DNA from: Pseudomonas sp. ANT_H4
GTDB taxonomy: Bacteria; Pseudomonadota; Gammaproteobacteria; Pseudomonadales; Pseudomonadaceae
Direction of reading: 5' to 3'
Assembly (NCBI RefSeq): GCF_008369295.1
Contig: NZ_VOBG01000003.1
Coordinates: forward strand, 310,001-374,000
Length of the DNA: 64,000 nt
Positions 18,636-27,680 of the stretch are shown one piece after another. The stretch's first letter is position 1; every line of letters begins with the position of its first letter. Position numbers and translations under genes: made by a program. Below the pieces are notes generated by a model. That model made no database searches and had not been told where the DNA came from. It saw only the letters and a list, made by a program, of their open reading frames with translations.

Positions 18636-18938
18636 TCAGGCGATGGGCTGGTGGACGGTCACCAGTTTGGTGCCGTCGGGGAAGGTGGCTTCTACCTGGA
18701 TATCCGGGATCATTTCCGGGATGCCTTCCATCACTTGCTCACGGCTGAGCAGGGTGGTGCCGAAATACATCAAGTCGGCCACGGTCCGGCCATCGCGGGC
18801 GCCTTCCAGCAGTGCTGCCGAGATATACGCCATGGCTTCCGGGTAGTTGAGCTTCACACCGCGCGCCAATCGCCGCTCGGCCACCAGGCCTGCGGTGAAG
18901 ATCAGCAGTTTGTCTTTTTCCCGAGGGGTCAGGTCCAT
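18636..18938 (-). CDS. ureA: Urease subunit gamma
   Basis: The start at 18938 gives 100 residues beginning [14 protein letters not shown], the invariant UreA N-terminus and length; the frame stays open upstream but is not UreA-like. Other family segments are [13 protein letters not shown] and [18 protein letters not shown]. It is part of the minus-strand operon, 43 bases after ureD, with two acetyltransferase genes separating it from ureB. Confidence 0.97.
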   Translation of the reverse strand: MDLTPREKDKLLIFTAGLVAERRLARGVKLNYPEAMAYISAALLEGARDGRTVADLMYFGTTLLSREQVMEGIPEMIPDIQVEATFPDGTKLVTVHQPIA

Positions 18939-18981
18939 CGTTCGAAGTCCGCTTTTGGGCAATTTAAAGAATGCGTGTTGT

Positions 18982-19821
18982 TCATGTGTTCCAGATCCTC
19001 GGTTCCAACGCCTCACGCCCAAGCAACGCCGGGCGTAGCAAGCGCCACAATTCAATCAGCCAGCCCCGCGCCAGCAAGGCTTCGCTGGCCAGGCAGCGTG
19101 CCACCAGCAAGCCGGGCAATTGCGTCAGGTCGCCGCGCACCGCATGGGGCAGCGAGCGACACTGTTCCAATAAGTCACTGTCGATTTCACCGGTCACCAA
19201 CAACGTGGCAAACACCGATTTCCCATCCAGGCCAATCGGCGAGTCGAGCAAACCGTCGCCGCCCACAATGCGCTGGCGTTCGTGCCAGAGCAACTGGCCG
19301 TCGCGGCGGATATCCAGGTGGGACTGGAAGTGCCCAAGGTCGAAGCGCTCGCCGCTGGCCGGTCGTCCCAGTGCCACCACGTCCCAGTAGAACAGCCGGG
19401 CGTCGCCTTGCAGGGCAATGCGCGTGGTGAGTTCGGCCTGGGCGGCGCTGAACACGATAGTTTCCTGGGGTAGCCATTCCAGGGTAGCGCCGGCTTCGAC
19501 CGATAATTCCAGCTGTTGATAGGCCGGGCCGCCGGCGCGGTACCACTTGGCGGCCCCGGGGCTGGTCAGTTGCGCCCAGGCGCCTTCGCCGACATGGGCG
19601 TTGATGTCCAGCCTATCACCCCCGGCAATTCCGCCCGGCGGGTGGACGATAATGTGCTGGCACACCTCGAGGCCTTCGGCGTACAGGTGCTTTTGTACCC
19701 GCAGAGGGCCCTTGTGGCGGCGCAGGACCGGGCGCGTGGTGTCGCCAAAGCGCGCGTAGGCCAGTGTAAGCTCGGCATGCCAGTTGGGGGTGAACAGGGC
19801 GGGGGATACAGGCAGGTTCAT
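18982..19821 (-). CDS. ureD: Urease accessory protein UreD
   Basis: UreD (UreH) binds apo-urease and recruits UreF and UreG for nickel insertion. The 279-residue protein shows family segments [26 protein letters not shown] and [11 protein letters not shown]. It follows urtE by 30 bases, which links the urea importer and urease into one transcript. Its partner accessory genes ureEFG are at the left edge of the window. Confidence 0.96.
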   Translation of the reverse strand: MNLPVSPALFTPNWHAELTLAYARFGDTTRPVLRRHKGPLRVQKHLYAEGLEVCQHIIVHPPGGIAGGDRLDINAHVGEGAWAQLTSPGAAKWYRAGGPAYQQLELSVEAGATLEWLPQETIVFSAAQAELTTRIALQGDARLFYWDVVALGRPASGERFDLGHFQSHLDIRRDGQLLWHERQRIVGGDGLLDSPIGLDGKSVFATLLVTGEIDSDLLEQCRSLPHAVRGDLTQLPGLLVARCLASEALLARGWLIELWRLLRPALLGREALEPRIWNT

Positions 19822-19851
19822 GGTCAGTGCTTATTGTCAGGACGCTACAGA

Positions 19852-20550
19852 TTAGATGGTAACCAGGCCGCGTACACCGTCGGCTTCCATATTTTCTCCA
19901 CGGCCCTGCAGGACGATTTCACCCCGTGACATCACCAGGTACTGATCAGCCAGTTCGGCGGCAAAATCGTAGAACTGCTCCACCAGCAGGATCGCCATGT
20001 CGCCACGGGCAGCGAGCTTTTTGATCACCACGCCGATTTCCTTGATCACCGACGGCTGGATGCCTTCGGTGGGCTCATCCAGAATCAACAGGCGCGGACG
20101 ACTGGCCAGCGCTCGGCCAATCGCCAGTTGCTGTTGCTGGCCGCCAGACAAGTCGCCGCCCCGGCGTTGTTTCATTTGCAGCAGCACCGGGAACAATTCG
20201 TAGATAAAAGCCGGGACTTCCTTGGCTTCGGTGCCAGGGAAGCGGGACAGGCCCATCAACAGGTTTTCTTCCACGGTCAGTCGCCCGAAAATCTCCCGGC
20301 CCTGGGGTACGTAGGCGATCCCCGCGTGCACCCGCTGGTGCGGCTTGAAGCCGGTGATGGTCTGGCCTTCCCAGTTCACTGCGCCCTCTTTTGCCGGCAG
20401 CAGGCCCATCAGGCATTTGAGCAACGTGGTCTTGCCCACGCCGTTGCGGCCCAGTAGGCAGGTGACTTCGCCGACGTTCACGTCAAACGAAAGGCCCCGC
20501 AGGATATGGCTACCGCCGTAGTATTGGTGCAACTTGTCGACGTGCAGCAT
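19852..20550 (-). CDS. urtE: Urea ABC transporter ATPase UrtE
   Basis: One of two ATPases of the Urt urea importer (branched-chain amino acid type). The start at 20550 gives 232 residues beginning MLHVDKLHQYYGG. Walker A is GRNGVGKTT, the signature is LSGGQQQQLAIGRAL and Walker B is [10 protein letters not shown]. The C-terminal part resembles LivF. A 173-base gap containing a REPIN separates it from urtD, which could uncouple its expression from the genes upstream. Confidence 0.96.
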   Translation of the reverse strand: MLHVDKLHQYYGGSHILRGLSFDVNVGEVTCLLGRNGVGKTTLLKCLMGLLPAKEGAVNWEGQTITGFKPHQRVHAGIAYVPQGREIFGRLTVEENLLMGLSRFPGTEAKEVPAFIYELFPVLLQMKQRRGGDLSGGQQQQLAIGRALASRPRLLILDEPTEGIQPSVIKEIGVVIKKLAARGDMAILLVEQFYDFAAELADQYLVMSRGEIVLQGRGENMEADGVRGLVTI

Positions 20551-20580
20551 GTTCAAAATCTCCTCAATTTCAGAGCCTAT

Positions 20581-20712
20581 TGTGGCGAGCGGGCTTGCCC
20601 GCGTTGGGCTGCGTAGCAGCCTCAATAGAGTCACCGCATACCGTCAGTTAGAACGCGGCGTTTGGTTTTTGGGCCGCTTCGCAGCCCAACGCGGGCAAGC
20701 CCGCTCGCCACA
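20581..20712. repeat. REPIN, TGTGGCGAGCGGGCTTGCCCGCG type, between urtD and urtE
   Basis: A perfect inverted repeat of about 33 bases, starting TGTGGCGAGCGGGCTTGCCC on the left and ending GGGCAAGCCCGCTCGCCACA on the right, with pairing continuing imperfectly inward. It is transcribed as part of the urt operon and would form a very long hairpin. Confidence 0.92.
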
Positions 20713-20723
20713 AACAGCGCCTG

Positions 20724-21584
20724 TTAGCGACCGAGATACACCTCGATCACCCGCTCATTTTCCTGCACCTGTGCAAGCGACCCTTCGGCCAACACGCTGC
20801 CCTGGTGCAACACCGTCACATGGTCGGCAATCGAGCCGACAAAGCCCATGTCGTGTTCCACCACCATCAACGAATGCTTGCCCGCCAGGCGCTTGAACAG
20901 TTCGGCGGTGAATTCGGTTTCGGCGTCGGTCATGCCCGCCACCGGTTCGTCCAGCAGCAACAGTTGCGGGTCTTGCATCAGCAACATGCCGATTTCCAGG
21001 AACTGCTTCTGACCGTGGGACAGCAAGCCGGCCGGGCGATGGGCCGAGGCGGTGAGGCGAATGGTGTCCAGCACTTCGTCGATGCGATCCCTCTGTTCAC
21101 CACTCAGGCGCGCCCGCAGGCTGGCCCATACCGACTTGTCGGTCTTCTGCGCCAGCTCCAGGTTTTCGAACACGCTCAGGGCTTCGAACACCGTAGGCTT
21201 TTGGAACTTGCGACCGATCCCGGCCTGAGCGATCTGCACTTCGCTCAGCGATGTCAGGTCCAGGGTTTCACCGAACCAGGCCTTGCCGTGGCTGGGTCGG
21301 GTCTTGCCGGTGATCACGTCCATTAGCGTGGTCTTGCCCGCGCCATTGGGGCCGATAATGCAGCGCAGTTCACCGACGCCGATATACAGGTTCAGGTCGT
21401 TGAGGGCCTTGAAACCGTCGAAGCTGACGCTGATATCTTCCAGGGTCAGGATGGTGCCGTGGCGGGTATTGAGGCCCTTGCCCGCCGCCTGGCCGAGGCC
21501 AATGGCGTCGCGGCTGGTGCCTTGGTCCTTGTTGGGTTCCAGGATCGGTTCGAGCATGAACTCAGCCGTTGCAGTGACTCTCAT
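20724..21584 (-). CDS. urtD: Urea ABC transporter ATPase UrtD
   Basis: Second ATPase of the urea importer, LivG-like, 286 residues from the ATG at 21584. Walker A is GPNGAGKTT, the signature region is LLSHGQKQFLEIGMLL and Walker B is LLLLDEPVAG. The frame stays open upstream into urtC, but the ATG overlapping the urtC stop by one base (TAATG) is the natural start. The first ~40 residues are a family-typical extension before the ABC core. Confidence 0.96.
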   Translation of the reverse strand: MRVTATAEFMLEPILEPNKDQGTSRDAIGLGQAAGKGLNTRHGTILTLEDISVSFDGFKALNDLNLYIGVGELRCIIGPNGAGKTTLMDVITGKTRPSHGKAWFGETLDLTSLSEVQIAQAGIGRKFQKPTVFEALSVFENLELAQKTDKSVWASLRARLSGEQRDRIDEVLDTIRLTASAHRPAGLLSHGQKQFLEIGMLLMQDPQLLLLDEPVAGMTDAETEFTAELFKRLAGKHSLMVVEHDMGFVGSIADHVTVLHQGSVLAEGSLAQVQENERVIEVYLGR

Positions 21585-22660
21585 TATTCGCCCCTCTTCT
21601 TCAGCAGACCGATTACACCCTTGGGCAAGTACAGGGTAACGATGATGAACAGGGCTCCAAGGAAGAACAGCCAGTACTCGGGGAAGGCCACGGTAAACCA
21701 GCTCTTCATGCCGTTGACCACCCCTGCGCCCAGCAGCGGACCGATCAACGTGCCGCGACCGCCCAGGGCCACCCACACGGCAGCTTCAATAGAATTGGTC
21801 GGTGACATTTCGCTGGGGTTGATGATCCCTACTTGAGGCACATACAACGCACCCGCCAGGCCACACAGCACCGCACTCAAGACCCAGACAAACAACTTGA
21901 ACCCGCGCGGGTCGTAGCCACAGAACATCAGACGGTTCTCGGCATCGCGCAGCGCCGTCAGCACCCGGCCGAACTTGCTTTGCGCCAGGCGCCAGCCGAT
22001 GTACAGGCTCGCTACCAGCAACAGCACGGTGGCGAAAAACAGCACTGCTCGCGTTCCCGGTTCGGTGATGCCAAAGCCGAGAATGCTGCGAAAATTGGTA
22101 AAGCCGTTATTGCCGCCAAAGCCCGTTTCGTTGCGAAAGAACAGCAGCATCCCGGCGAAGGTCAACGCCTGGGTCATGATCGAGAAATACACGCCCTTGA
22201 TCCGCGAGCGGAAGGCGAAGAACCCGAACACCAGCGCCAACAACCCCGGCGCCAACACCACCAGGCACATCGCCCAGAGGAAGTGATTGGTACCGACCCA
22301 ATACCACGGCAACTCAGTCCATGACAGGAAGGTCATGAATGCCGGTAGTTCATCACCAGAGGCCTGGCGCATCAGGTACATGCCCATGGCGTAACCACCG
22401 AGGGCAAAGAACAAGCCGTGGCCCAGGGACAACATCCCGGCGTAACCCCAGACCAGATCCAGGGCCAGCGCGACGATGGCGTAGCAGAGGATCTTGCCCA
22501 CCAGCGTCAGGGTATAAGCCGAGACGTGCAGCGGGTTTTCCGGCGACAGCAGGGAGCACAGCGGCAGGGCCAGCAGCAGGGTCAGGATCACCACACCGAC
22601 GGCAATCGTCACCTTGGGACCGGCCTTTTGCGTGGCCGTCAGTATTAATGGCTGGTTCAT
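21584..22660 (-). CDS. urtC: Urea ABC transporter permease UrtC
   Basis: LivM-type inner-membrane permease of 358 residues with about ten membrane segments and the conserved cytoplasmic loop LRDAENRLMFCGYDPRGFKLF. It forms the membrane channel with UrtB. Both ends overlap the neighbouring genes by one base (TGATG with urtB, TAATG with urtD), showing tight coupling. Confidence 0.96.
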   Translation of the reverse strand: MNQPLILTATQKAGPKVTIAVGVVILTLLLALPLCSLLSPENPLHVSAYTLTLVGKILCYAIVALALDLVWGYAGMLSLGHGLFFALGGYAMGMYLMRQASGDELPAFMTFLSWTELPWYWVGTNHFLWAMCLVVLAPGLLALVFGFFAFRSRIKGVYFSIMTQALTFAGMLLFFRNETGFGGNNGFTNFRSILGFGITEPGTRAVLFFATVLLLVASLYIGWRLAQSKFGRVLTALRDAENRLMFCGYDPRGFKLFVWVLSAVLCGLAGALYVPQVGIINPSEMSPTNSIEAAVWVALGGRGTLIGPLLGAGVVNGMKSWFTVAFPEYWLFFLGALFIIVTLYLPKGVIGLLKKRGE

Positions 22661-24162
22661 CAGTCGATCACCCGTCCTTTCAGTGCGAAGAGTCCTTGCG
22701 GGCGTTTCTGGATAAACAGAATGATCAGCGCGAGGATCAGGATCTTGCCGAGCACGGCGCCGATCTGCGGCTCAAGAATCTTGTTGGTGATCCCCAAACC
22801 GAAAGCGGCCATGACGCTGCCGGCCAACTGGCCGACGCCGCCGAGCACCACCACCAGGAACGAGTCGATGATGTAGCTCTGGCCCAGGTCCGGGCCGACG
22901 TTGCCAATTTGACTCAAGGCCACGCCACCCAAGCCTGCGATGCCGGAACCGAGGCCAAAGGCGAGCATGTCGACGCGCCCGGTGGGTACGCCGCAGCAGG
23001 CGGCCATGTTGCGGTTCTGGGTCACTGCTCGCACATTGAGGCCCAGGCGGGTCTTGTTCAGCAGCAGCCAGGTCAGCACCACCACAAATAGGGCGAAGGC
23101 GATGATGACGATGCGGTTGTACGGCAGCACCAGATTGGGCAGCACTTGAATTCCGCCCGACAACCAGGCTGGGTTGGCCACTTCGACGTTTTGCGCACCG
23201 AACACCAGGCGCACCAGTTGGATCAGCATCAGGCTGATGCCCCAGGTGGCGAGCAGTGTTTCCAAGGGCCGGCCGTAGAGGTGACGAATCACTGTGCGCT
23301 CCAGGGCCATGCCTATGGCGGCGGTGACAAAAAACGCCACCGGCAGCGCGATCAGCGGATAGAACTCGATGGCCTGGGGCACGTAGCGCTGCATCAGCAA
23401 CTGCACCACATAGGTGGAGTAAGCGCCGAGCATCAGCATCTCGCCGTGGGCCATGTTGATCACCCCGAGCAAGCCGAAGGTGATCGCCAAACCGAGGGCC
23501 GCCAGCAGCAGGATCGAACCCAGGGACATGCCACTGAAGGCCTGGCCGAGGATTTCGCCCACCAGCAGTTTGCGCTTGACCTGGGCCAGACTGGTTTCGG
23601 CGGCGGTGTGCACGGCGGCGTCGGTTTCCACGCCTGGGGCCAGCAGGCTTTCCAGGCGGGTGCGGGCCAGCGGATCGCCGGTGTTGCCGAGTAGGCGCAC
23701 GGCGGCCAGGCGTACGGCCGGGTCGGTGTCCACCAGTTGCAGGTTGGCCAGGGCCAGGCTCAGGGCGGCGTGGACGTCGTCGTTGGTCTCAGCGGCGAGT
23801 TGCTGGTCGAGCAATTTCAGCTGCGCAGGTTGGGCGCTTTTTTGTAGGGTTTGCGCTGCGGCCTGGCGAATCCTGGGATCGGCGGCGAGCAGTTGCTGGC
23901 TGGCTTGCACGTTGTCGATCAGGCCGCGCAGGCGGTTGTTCAGGCGTACGTTTTTGGTTTCGCCGTTGACCGTGAGTTGGCCTTGTTGCAGCGCGTTGAC
24001 CAACTCGATGCGGGCCAGATCGGGCTGGGCGGCCCAGTCTTGCAGCAGCGTGGCTTGTTGGGTCGGGTTGGCTGCCAGGAAATCGTCGGCATCGCCTGCG
24101 TGTGCGGCCAATGGCAGCACAAACAGGACGGCCAGGATGAAGCGGTAAAGGGCAGTAGGCAT
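22660..24162 (-). CDS. urtB: Urea ABC transporter permease UrtB with N-terminal periplasmic domain
   Basis: This 500-residue protein starts at 24162 with a signal sequence (MPTALYRFILAVLFVLPLAAHA). Next comes a helical, HEAT-like exported region of about 180 residues (repeats such as DPRIRQAAAQTLQKS and DPAVRLAAVRLLGNTG). The C-terminal ~300 residues are a LivH-type permease (GLAITFGLLGVINMAHGEM...). The N-terminal extension is usual for proteobacterial UrtB and absent from LivH; its role is unknown. The REP at 24203 separates it from urtA. Confidence 0.95.
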   Translation of the reverse strand: MPTALYRFILAVLFVLPLAAHAGDADDFLAANPTQQATLLQDWAAQPDLARIELVNALQQGQLTVNGETKNVRLNNRLRGLIDNVQASQQLLAADPRIRQAAAQTLQKSAQPAQLKLLDQQLAAETNDDVHAALSLALANLQLVDTDPAVRLAAVRLLGNTGDPLARTRLESLLAPGVETDAAVHTAAETSLAQVKRKLLVGEILGQAFSGMSLGSILLLAALGLAITFGLLGVINMAHGEMLMLGAYSTYVVQLLMQRYVPQAIEFYPLIALPVAFFVTAAIGMALERTVIRHLYGRPLETLLATWGISLMLIQLVRLVFGAQNVEVANPAWLSGGIQVLPNLVLPYNRIVIIAFALFVVVLTWLLLNKTRLGLNVRAVTQNRNMAACCGVPTGRVDMLAFGLGSGIAGLGGVALSQIGNVGPDLGQSYIIDSFLVVVLGGVGQLAGSVMAAFGLGITNKILEPQIGAVLGKILILALIILFIQKRPQGLFALKGRVID

Positions 24163-24202
24163 ATCAGTGGGCCTTGCGCGGACAATGTGGGAGCCGGGCT
24201 GT

Positions 24203-24232
24203 TGTGGTGAGGGAGCAAGCTCCCTCACCACA
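24203..24232. repeat. Single REP palindrome between urtA and urtB
   Basis: TGTGGTGAGGGAGC and GCTCCCTCACCACA form a nearly perfect palindrome in the 93-base gap after the binding-protein gene. A hairpin here can protect upstream mRNA from 3' decay and so raise urtA over urtB-E output; that is inference. Confidence 0.85.
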
Positions 24233-24255
24233 GGTTATTGGCCAGTCTCCGTGGC

Positions 24256-25521
24256 TCAGTTGCTCTTCACGGCATAGTCAGGCTTCTTGTCATTGCCCTG
24301 AATGTACGGGCTCCAGGGTTGGGCACGGGCCGGCTCGTTGGTTTGCCACACCACAGAGAACTGCCCGTCAGCCTGGATCTCGCCGATCATCACCGGCTTG
24401 TGCAGGTGGTGGTTGGTCTTGTCCATGGTCAGGATGAAACCCGATGGCGCGGCGAAGGTCTGGCCGGCGAGGGCTTCGCGGACCTTGTCGACGTCGGTGG
24501 ATTTGGCTTTTTCAGCAGCCTGGGCCCACATATGGATACCGACGTAGGTGGCTTCCATTGGGTCGTTGGTCACGGCTTTGTCCGCGCCCGGAAGGTTGTG
24601 AGCTTTGGCGTAGGCTTTCCAGTCAGCCACGAATTTCTTGTTTACCGGGTTTTCCACCGACTGGAAGTAGTTCCACGCCGCGAGGTTGCCCACCAACGGC
24701 TTGGTGTCGATGCCGCGCAGCTCTTCTTCGCCCACGGAGAAGGCCACCACTGGAACGTCGGTGGCTTTCAGGCCCTGGTTGGCCAATTCTTTATAGAACG
24801 GAACGTTGGAGTCGCCATTCACGGTGGAGATCACCGCAGTCTTGCCGCCGGCGGAGAACTTCTTGATGTTGGCGACGATGGTCTGGTAATCGGCATGACC
24901 GAACGGGGTATAGACCTCTTCGATGTCCTTGTCGGCCACGCCTTTGGAATGCAGGAACGAACGCAGGATTTTATTGGTGGTGCGTGGGTACACATAGTCA
25001 GTGCCCAGCAGGAAGAAGCGCTTGGCGCTGCCACCTTCTTCGCTCATCAGGTATTCCACCGCCGGGATCGCCTGCTGGTTAGGCGCGGCACCGGTGTAGA
25101 ACACGTTGGGCGACATTTCTTCGCCTTCGTATTGCACTGGGTAGAACAGCAGGCCGTTGAGCTCTTCGAACACCGGCAGTACCGATTTGCGCGACACCGA
25201 AGTCCAGCAACCAAACACCACCGCGACCTTGTCCTGGGTCAGCAACTGCCGGCCTTTCTCGGCGAACAGCGGCCAGTTCGATGCCGGGTCCACCACCACC
25301 GCTTCCAGCATCTTGCCGTTCACGCCACCCTTGGCGTTGATCTCGTCGATGGTCATCAACGCCATGTCCTTGAGGGACGTTTCGGAGATGGCCATGGTCC
25401 CGGACAGCGAGTGCAGGATACCGATCTTGATGGTCTCGGCGGCCTGGACAGTCCAGGTCATGCCCATGGCGGCGATGGATGCCGACAGAGTGAAAGCCTT
25501 GATCAAGCTGCGACGCTTCAT
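24256..25521 (-). CDS. urtA: Urea ABC transporter periplasmic binding protein UrtA
   Basis: This 421-residue Leu/Ile/Val-type binding protein captures urea in the periplasm for UrtBCDE. The start at 25521 has a GGAG site about 8 bases upstream. The leader MKRRSLIKAFTLSASIAAMG has a twin-arginine-like RRSLIK motif ahead of a hydrophobic core and an alanine cleavage region (TVQAAETIK), so Tat export is possible. The mature part begins IKIGILHSLSGTMAISE, the normal fold start. It heads the operon behind a sigma-54-type promoter. Confidence 0.96.
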   Translation of the reverse strand: MKRRSLIKAFTLSASIAAMGMTWTVQAAETIKIGILHSLSGTMAISETSLKDMALMTIDEINAKGGVNGKMLEAVVVDPASNWPLFAEKGRQLLTQDKVAVVFGCWTSVSRKSVLPVFEELNGLLFYPVQYEGEEMSPNVFYTGAAPNQQAIPAVEYLMSEEGGSAKRFFLLGTDYVYPRTTNKILRSFLHSKGVADKDIEEVYTPFGHADYQTIVANIKKFSAGGKTAVISTVNGDSNVPFYKELANQGLKATDVPVVAFSVGEEELRGIDTKPLVGNLAAWNYFQSVENPVNKKFVADWKAYAKAHNLPGADKAVTNDPMEATYVGIHMWAQAAEKAKSTDVDKVREALAGQTFAAPSGFILTMDKTNHHLHKPVMIGEIQADGQFSVVWQTNEPARAQPWSPYIQGNDKKPDYAVKSN

Positions 25522-25582
25522 TGTGCAATCTCCATGACTCAACGTTGTTATGTGGGGGCAGATACGGGCATTGAGTGGGTAG

Positions 25583-25600
25583 TTGCAAGGGGTGTGCCTA
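25583..25600 (-). promoter_or_regulatory. Putative sigma-54 (RpoN) promoter of urtA operon
   Basis: On the minus strand the sequence is TAGGCACACCCCTTGCAACT, with GG and GC exactly 10 bases apart and the -24 GGCAC and -12 TTGCA blocks intact. Only the first T of TGGCAC is changed. Transcription would start near 25573, leaving a leader of about 50 bases before urtA. Confidence 0.65.
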
Positions 25601-25627
25601 GTCGGCACAAGGCAGGAAATAGTCGGT

Positions 25628-25690
25628 TTTGCACCGTGGTGGCCGGCAGCGGCGCACCATGAGCAGGCAGGGGAGGAGTGTTGGTGCGCA
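25628..25690 (-). promoter_or_regulatory. Possible NtrC half-sites upstream of urtA
   Basis: Three NtrC-like half-sites are visible: TGCACC at 25630, CGCACCA at 25653 and TGGTGCG at 25682. They lie about 55-115 bases upstream of the predicted start. None forms a full 17-base palindrome, so the call is weak, but the position fits an enhancer for the sigma-54 promoter. Confidence 0.3.
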
Positions 25691-25725
25691 AGCGTGCGCT
25701 ACAACGGGGCGGTAGCTGCCGGGTG

Positions 25726-26736
25726 TCAGCGCTTGCGCATCAACCCTATGAAAAACAGCCCGCCGATGGCCGCGGTGGCCACGCCAATGGGCAAGTCCTC
25801 CGGGGCAATCATTGTGCGTGCCGAGACATCGACCCACACCAGGAAGATGCTGCCCAGAAGTACGCACACCGGCAGCAAGCGCCGATGCTCGGCGCCTACA
25901 AGACGCCGGGCAATGTGCGGCACCATTAGCCCGACAAAACCGATGGAACCGCTGATGGACACCAGCACGCCGGTCATCAGCGAGGCGATCAGGAACACCT
26001 TGAGCCGCACATTGCGTGCGTTCAAGCCCAGGGTCACGGCAGTCTGTTCGCCGGCCATCAGGGCATTCAGCGGGCGAGCCATCCCCAGCAGCAACACCAG
26101 CCCCAACAGCACGGTGGCGCAGGGAACCGTCAGCAACTCCCAGCGCGCCAGCCCCAGACCGCCGAGCATCCAGAACATCACCGCCGACGCCGCGCGGTGA
26201 TCGCCCATGAACAGCAGCAGGTTGGCCACCGCCATCATCACGAACGACACCGCAACGCCGCACAGCAGCAAGCGATCACTTTCCAGGCGACCGTTGCGGC
26301 TGGCCACTGCCAGCACCACGATCATGCTTAGCAGCGCACCGATAAAGGCGGCGATGGGCAGGGTCAGCAGGCCGACGATTTCACCGACATGCAGCACCAC
26401 GATCACCGCGCCGAGGGTGGCGCCGGAGGTCACGCCCAGCAGGTGCGGGTCGGCCAGGGGGTTGCGCGTTACCGCCTGCAACACCGCGCCGATCAACGCC
26501 AGGCCGGCGCCCACCAGCGCACCGAGCAACATGCGCGGCACCCGGATCAGCCAGACGATATGTTCCTGGCCGACGCTCCAGTTCATCTCACCGATACCGA
26601 AGGCCTTGTGCAGCAAAATCCGCCACACCACGTCCACCGGCACCCGCGCTGAGCCGAACCCCAGCGAGACCACGCAGGAGACCAGCAACAACGCACCAAG
26701 GGCACTGAGCAACAAGGCGTAGCGACGGTTGATCAT
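25726..26736 (-). CDS. FecCD/BtuC-type metal-chelate ABC permease
   Basis: This 336-residue permease has nine to ten membrane segments and family motifs RVPRMLLGALVGAGLALIGAVLQ, NPLADPHLLGVTSGA and GLMVPHIARRLVGAEHRRLLP, as in iron-siderophore, haem and cobalamin importers. Its start overlaps the binding-protein gene by 4 bases. The operon order ATPase, binding protein, permease matches PAO1 PA2912-2914 (from memory), a transporter next to cob genes that I recall as induced by zinc shortage. The substrate is not visible in the sequence. Confidence 0.93.
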   Translation of the reverse strand: MINRRYALLLSALGALLLVSCVVSLGFGSARVPVDVVWRILLHKAFGIGEMNWSVGQEHIVWLIRVPRMLLGALVGAGLALIGAVLQAVTRNPLADPHLLGVTSGATLGAVIVVLHVGEIVGLLTLPIAAFIGALLSMIVVLAVASRNGRLESDRLLLCGVAVSFVMMAVANLLLFMGDHRAASAVMFWMLGGLGLARWELLTVPCATVLLGLVLLLGMARPLNALMAGEQTAVTLGLNARNVRLKVFLIASLMTGVLVSISGSIGFVGLMVPHIARRLVGAEHRRLLPVCVLLGSIFLVWVDVSARTMIAPEDLPIGVATAAIGGLFFIGLMRKR

Positions 26737-27680
26737 TCGCCGTGGAATCCCTTGGCCAGGGTTTCAACCGCCAGCACGTTGTCGATCCCCGGCGTGGCTT
26801 GCACGTAAGGGATGACGATGAAGCGCTGGTTCTTGATGGCGTCCACCGATTGCAGCGCCGGGTTGTTCAGCAGGAATTGCTCTTTCTGCTCGGCGGTGAT
26901 TTCGCTGTAGTCGACGATCACGATGACCTGCGGGTTGCGCTCCACCACGGTTTCCCAGTTGATGCGGGTCCAGCTGGCTTCGACGTCATCGAGGATATTG
27001 CGCCCACCGGCCGCATCGATCAGTGCTTGCGGCATGCCCAGGCGCCCGGAGGTCATGGCGCGGTCTTCACCGCTGTCGTAAAGGAAGACGCGAGGTTTGT
27101 CAGCGGGCAGGCTTTTTTGCACCTCGGCGACTTGCTCCTGCATCTGTGCGATTAGCGTGTTGGCGCGGTCTTGCACGTCGAAAATCTTGCCCAGGTTGCG
27201 CAGGTCGTTGTAGGTGTCTTCAAGAGTGGCCGCCGGGCGCTTCATGACAAATGCGCAGGATTCGGTCAGCTCATAGACGTTGATGCCCAGGGGTTGCAGG
27301 GTTTGCGGGGTGAGGTCACCGCCCACGCGCATACCGTAGTCCCAGCCAGCGAAGAAGAAATCGACGTTGGCGTTGAGCAGGGTTTCCACTGACGGGTACT
27401 TGCTCGCCAGCTCCGGCAGGCCGTCGAGGATCTGTGCCATTTGTGGGGTTACCGACTTCCAGCCAGTGACGCCGCTGTAGCCGGCCATATGCGGCTTGAG
27501 GCCCAAGGCGAGCATCATCTGGGTCATGTTGATGTCGTGGCTGACCGCTTGTTTGGGCGCTTGCTTGAAGGTCACTTCGCGGTTGCAGCTCTGGATTTTC
27601 AGCGGGTAATGGGTCGCTTCGGCGAAGGCCTGGGAAGCGCTGAACAACAAAGCGATGGACAGCAGGGAGCGCAGGATCAT
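26733..27680 (-). CDS. Metal-chelate ABC transporter periplasmic binding protein
   Basis: This 315-residue class III binding protein (FecB/BtuF fold) starts with a signal peptide ([20 protein letters not shown]). It has two lobes, typical segments being VSHDINMTQMMLALGLKPHMAGYSG and NVDFFFAGWDYG. Two cysteines in the mature part (in QSCNREVTF and TESCAFVMK) may form a disulphide. It overlaps both the ATPase gene and the permease gene by 4 bases. The ligand is unknown; a metal chelate is the family expectation. Confidence 0.92.
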   Translation of the reverse strand: MILRSLLSIALLFSASQAFAEATHYPLKIQSCNREVTFKQAPKQAVSHDINMTQMMLALGLKPHMAGYSGVTGWKSVTPQMAQILDGLPELASKYPSVETLLNANVDFFFAGWDYGMRVGGDLTPQTLQPLGINVYELTESCAFVMKRPAATLEDTYNDLRNLGKIFDVQDRANTLIAQMQEQVAEVQKSLPADKPRVFLYDSGEDRAMTSGRLGMPQALIDAAGGRNILDDVEASWTRINWETVVERNPQVIVIVDYSEITAEQKEQFLLNNPALQSVDAIKNQRFIVIPYVQATPGIDNVLAVETLAKGFHGE

